Positions 4,944 through 6,076 of a DNA stretch of 6,076 nucleotides are shown here, piece by piece. The DNA lies in the NCBI GenBank assembly GCA_015489185.1, contig WGAE01000121.1:1-6076 (forward strand), written 5' to 3'. The notes below the pieces were generated by a model that did no database searches, had not been told where the DNA came from, and saw only the letters and a program-made list of their open reading frames with translations. This DNA comes from Campylobacterales bacterium. Lineage in GTDB: Bacteria > Campylobacterota > Campylobacteria > Campylobacterales > QNZT01. Within the stretch, counting starts at the first letter, position 1, and the number at the start of each line of letters is the position of its first letter. Both the position numbers and the translations under genes were made by a program.

Positions 4944-6076
4944 TTTTCCTGCAACCGGAGTATCTGATCTTCATGTTTATCCCGCTGATCGTACTGGCGT
5001 ATCTGATCGTTACCGGGAAAAGTGCGGTACAAACAATCTTTGATCCGGAGATTTTACAAAAACTGACCGTCGACAACGACGCGCTCGGACGTACAGGCAG
5101 AAATATCCTGCTCTTTACGGCACTCTTTTTGATGATCGTCGCCCTCGCCCGCCCTGTCATACCCAAAGGAGAGATCAAAGCCGCCGTCAAGCGGATCGAT
5201 CTGGTGATTGGACTTGATATCTCCCGTTCGATGCTGGCAACCGACCGTTTCCCCAACCGCCTGACTTTCGCCAAACGCAAAATTTACGAACTGCTCGAAA
5301 AATTTCCCGAAGCACGCGTCGGAGTCATCGCGTTTGCCGAAGACGGTTTTCTCGTCTCTCCGATGACGGAAGATAAACAGAGTGTGCGGTTTCTGATTGA
5401 CAACCTCAACACCGAAGCGCTCTCTACACACGGTACCGACCTGATGATGCCGATTGAAAAAGCGGCGGACTTTTTGAAAAAGAACGACCAAAAAATCGTA
5501 ATTCTCTTTACCGACGGCGGCGATCAAAAAGATTTTTCCAAAGAGATCGAAGCGGCAAAAAAAGCGCACATGAGCGTCTATATCTATGCCGTCGGTACAC
5601 ACCGCGGCGCGCCGATTCCCTGGCACGGAAACAACCTGCAAGACGCTTCGGGCAATATCGTCATCACCAAACTCAATCCTGCCGTCAAAGCGCTGCCATT
5701 CGAGACGGGCGGCGCGTACATTGAAGGGGGTTACAAAGATGAAAGTATCGATAAACTGATCGCGGACATCAAACAAAAGTTTAAAATGCAAACCCTGCGT
5801 ATGCGAAAAGTCCAGGATTTTAAAGAACTCTTCTACTATCCGCTGTCACTCGCACTCTTTTTGATGCTTTGCGCGTTCAGCTCTCTGCCAAAACGAAGCA
5901 TCACCACCGTGATGTTGATTTTTGCGGGACTTTGGCTGCCTTCACCCTCACAGGCGGGATTGCTCGACTTTCATGAAATCAAACAGGGATTTACCGAATA
6001 TCGTCAAGAGCGTTACAGAGAGAGTGTGCGACACTTTGAAAAAGTGGCAAAATCGAGACAGGATGCCCCTTCATGG
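4940..6076 (+). CDS. batB: BatB-like VWA protein with C-terminal TPR region (3' partial)
   Basis: The frame opens at ATG 4940, overlaps the batA stop by three bases (ATGA), and stays open to the last base, giving 379 visible residues. Transmembrane segments lie at about 7-25, 55-71, 298-314 and 321-336. The VWA domain (about 86-280) keeps its MIDAS: D-I-S-R-S (93-97), T166 in T-H-G-T-D, and T-D-G-G-D (191-195). After the last hydrophobic segment comes P-S-Q-A-G (336-340), then an amphipathic F-T-E-Y-R-Q-E-R-Y-R-E-S-V-R-H-F-E (351-367), which has the look of a first TPR helix pair. This suggests a VWA-TPR protein, that is BatB joined to a BatC-like part, with the TPR in the periplasm. A G-rich ribosome site, AAGGGGGG (4928-4935), precedes the start within batA. 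BatD and further members may follow outside the window. Confidence 0.9.
   Translation, partial: MIFLQPEYLIFMFIPLIVLAYLIVTGKSAVQTIFDPEILQKLTVDNDALGRTGRNILLFTALFLMIVALARPVIPKGEIKAAVKRIDLVIGLDISRSMLATDRFPNRLTFAKRKIYELLEKFPEARVGVIAFAEDGFLVSPMTEDKQSVRFLIDNLNTEALSTHGTDLMMPIEKAADFLKKNDQKIVILFTDGGDQKDFSKEIEAAKKAHMSVYIYAVGTHRGAPIPWHGNNLQDASGNIVITKLNPAVKALPFETGGAYIEGGYKDESIDKLIADIKQKFKMQTLRMRKVQDFKELFYYPLSLALFLMLCAFSSLPKRSITTVMLIFAGLWLPSPSQAGLLDFHEIKQGFTEYRQERYRESVRHFEKVAKSRQDAPSW

Noticed and set aside
5054..5791. A 245-codon minus-strand open frame within batB
   Set aside because: It lies wholly antisense to an intact VWA domain with all MIDAS motifs, its translation has no recognisable domain pattern, and long antisense frames are common opposite genes with this codon use.

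Overview
The window looks like a chromosomal segment of a Campylobacterota bacterium, most like the sulfur-oxidising Sulfuricurvum/Sulfurimonas/Sulfurovum group. This placement rests on the protein style (short OmpR-type regulator, Lys-rich proteins), the gene order of the MoxR/VWA cluster, and overlapping gene junctions. It is an inference; no search was possible.

Layout: (1) 1-282, +: the C-terminal DNA-binding domain of an OmpR/PhoB-family response regulator, cut by the left edge. (2) 283-368: a short convergent intergenic region with a possible bidirectional terminator. (3) 369-1502, -: an unrecognised membrane-anchored protein with a small central alpha/beta domain and a long basic, then acidic, C-terminal tail. 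(4) 1503-1652: a divergent intergenic region with candidate promoters facing both ways and a 13-nt palindrome between them. (5) 1653-6076, +: a five-gene operon that runs off the right edge: MoxR AAA+ ATPase, DUF58 protein, small one-TM protein (DUF4381-like), BatA-like VWA protein, and BatB-like VWA protein entering a TPR region.

The operon matches the MoxR-DUF58-VWA (Bat/aerotolerance-type) arrangement. In the usual model, a hexameric MoxR ATPase acts with membrane-anchored VWA proteins and a DUF58 adaptor as a chaperone-like or metal-insertase-like machine for envelope or periplasmic targets. The last three junctions overlap by 1, 8 and 3 nt, which indicates tight translational coupling. 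The exception is moxR-DUF58. There, 192 nt hold two tandem copies of a 90-bp repeat (about 89% identical) with hairpin-forming parts. The repeat keeps an open frame that starts on the moxR stop codon and ends just inside the DUF58 gene, which starts at TTG.

The points most worth a second look are this repeat pair and the coupling frame it creates, the apparent loss of the metal-binding (MIDAS) motif in the DUF58 protein while both VWA proteins keep theirs, and the unidentified divergent envelope protein.
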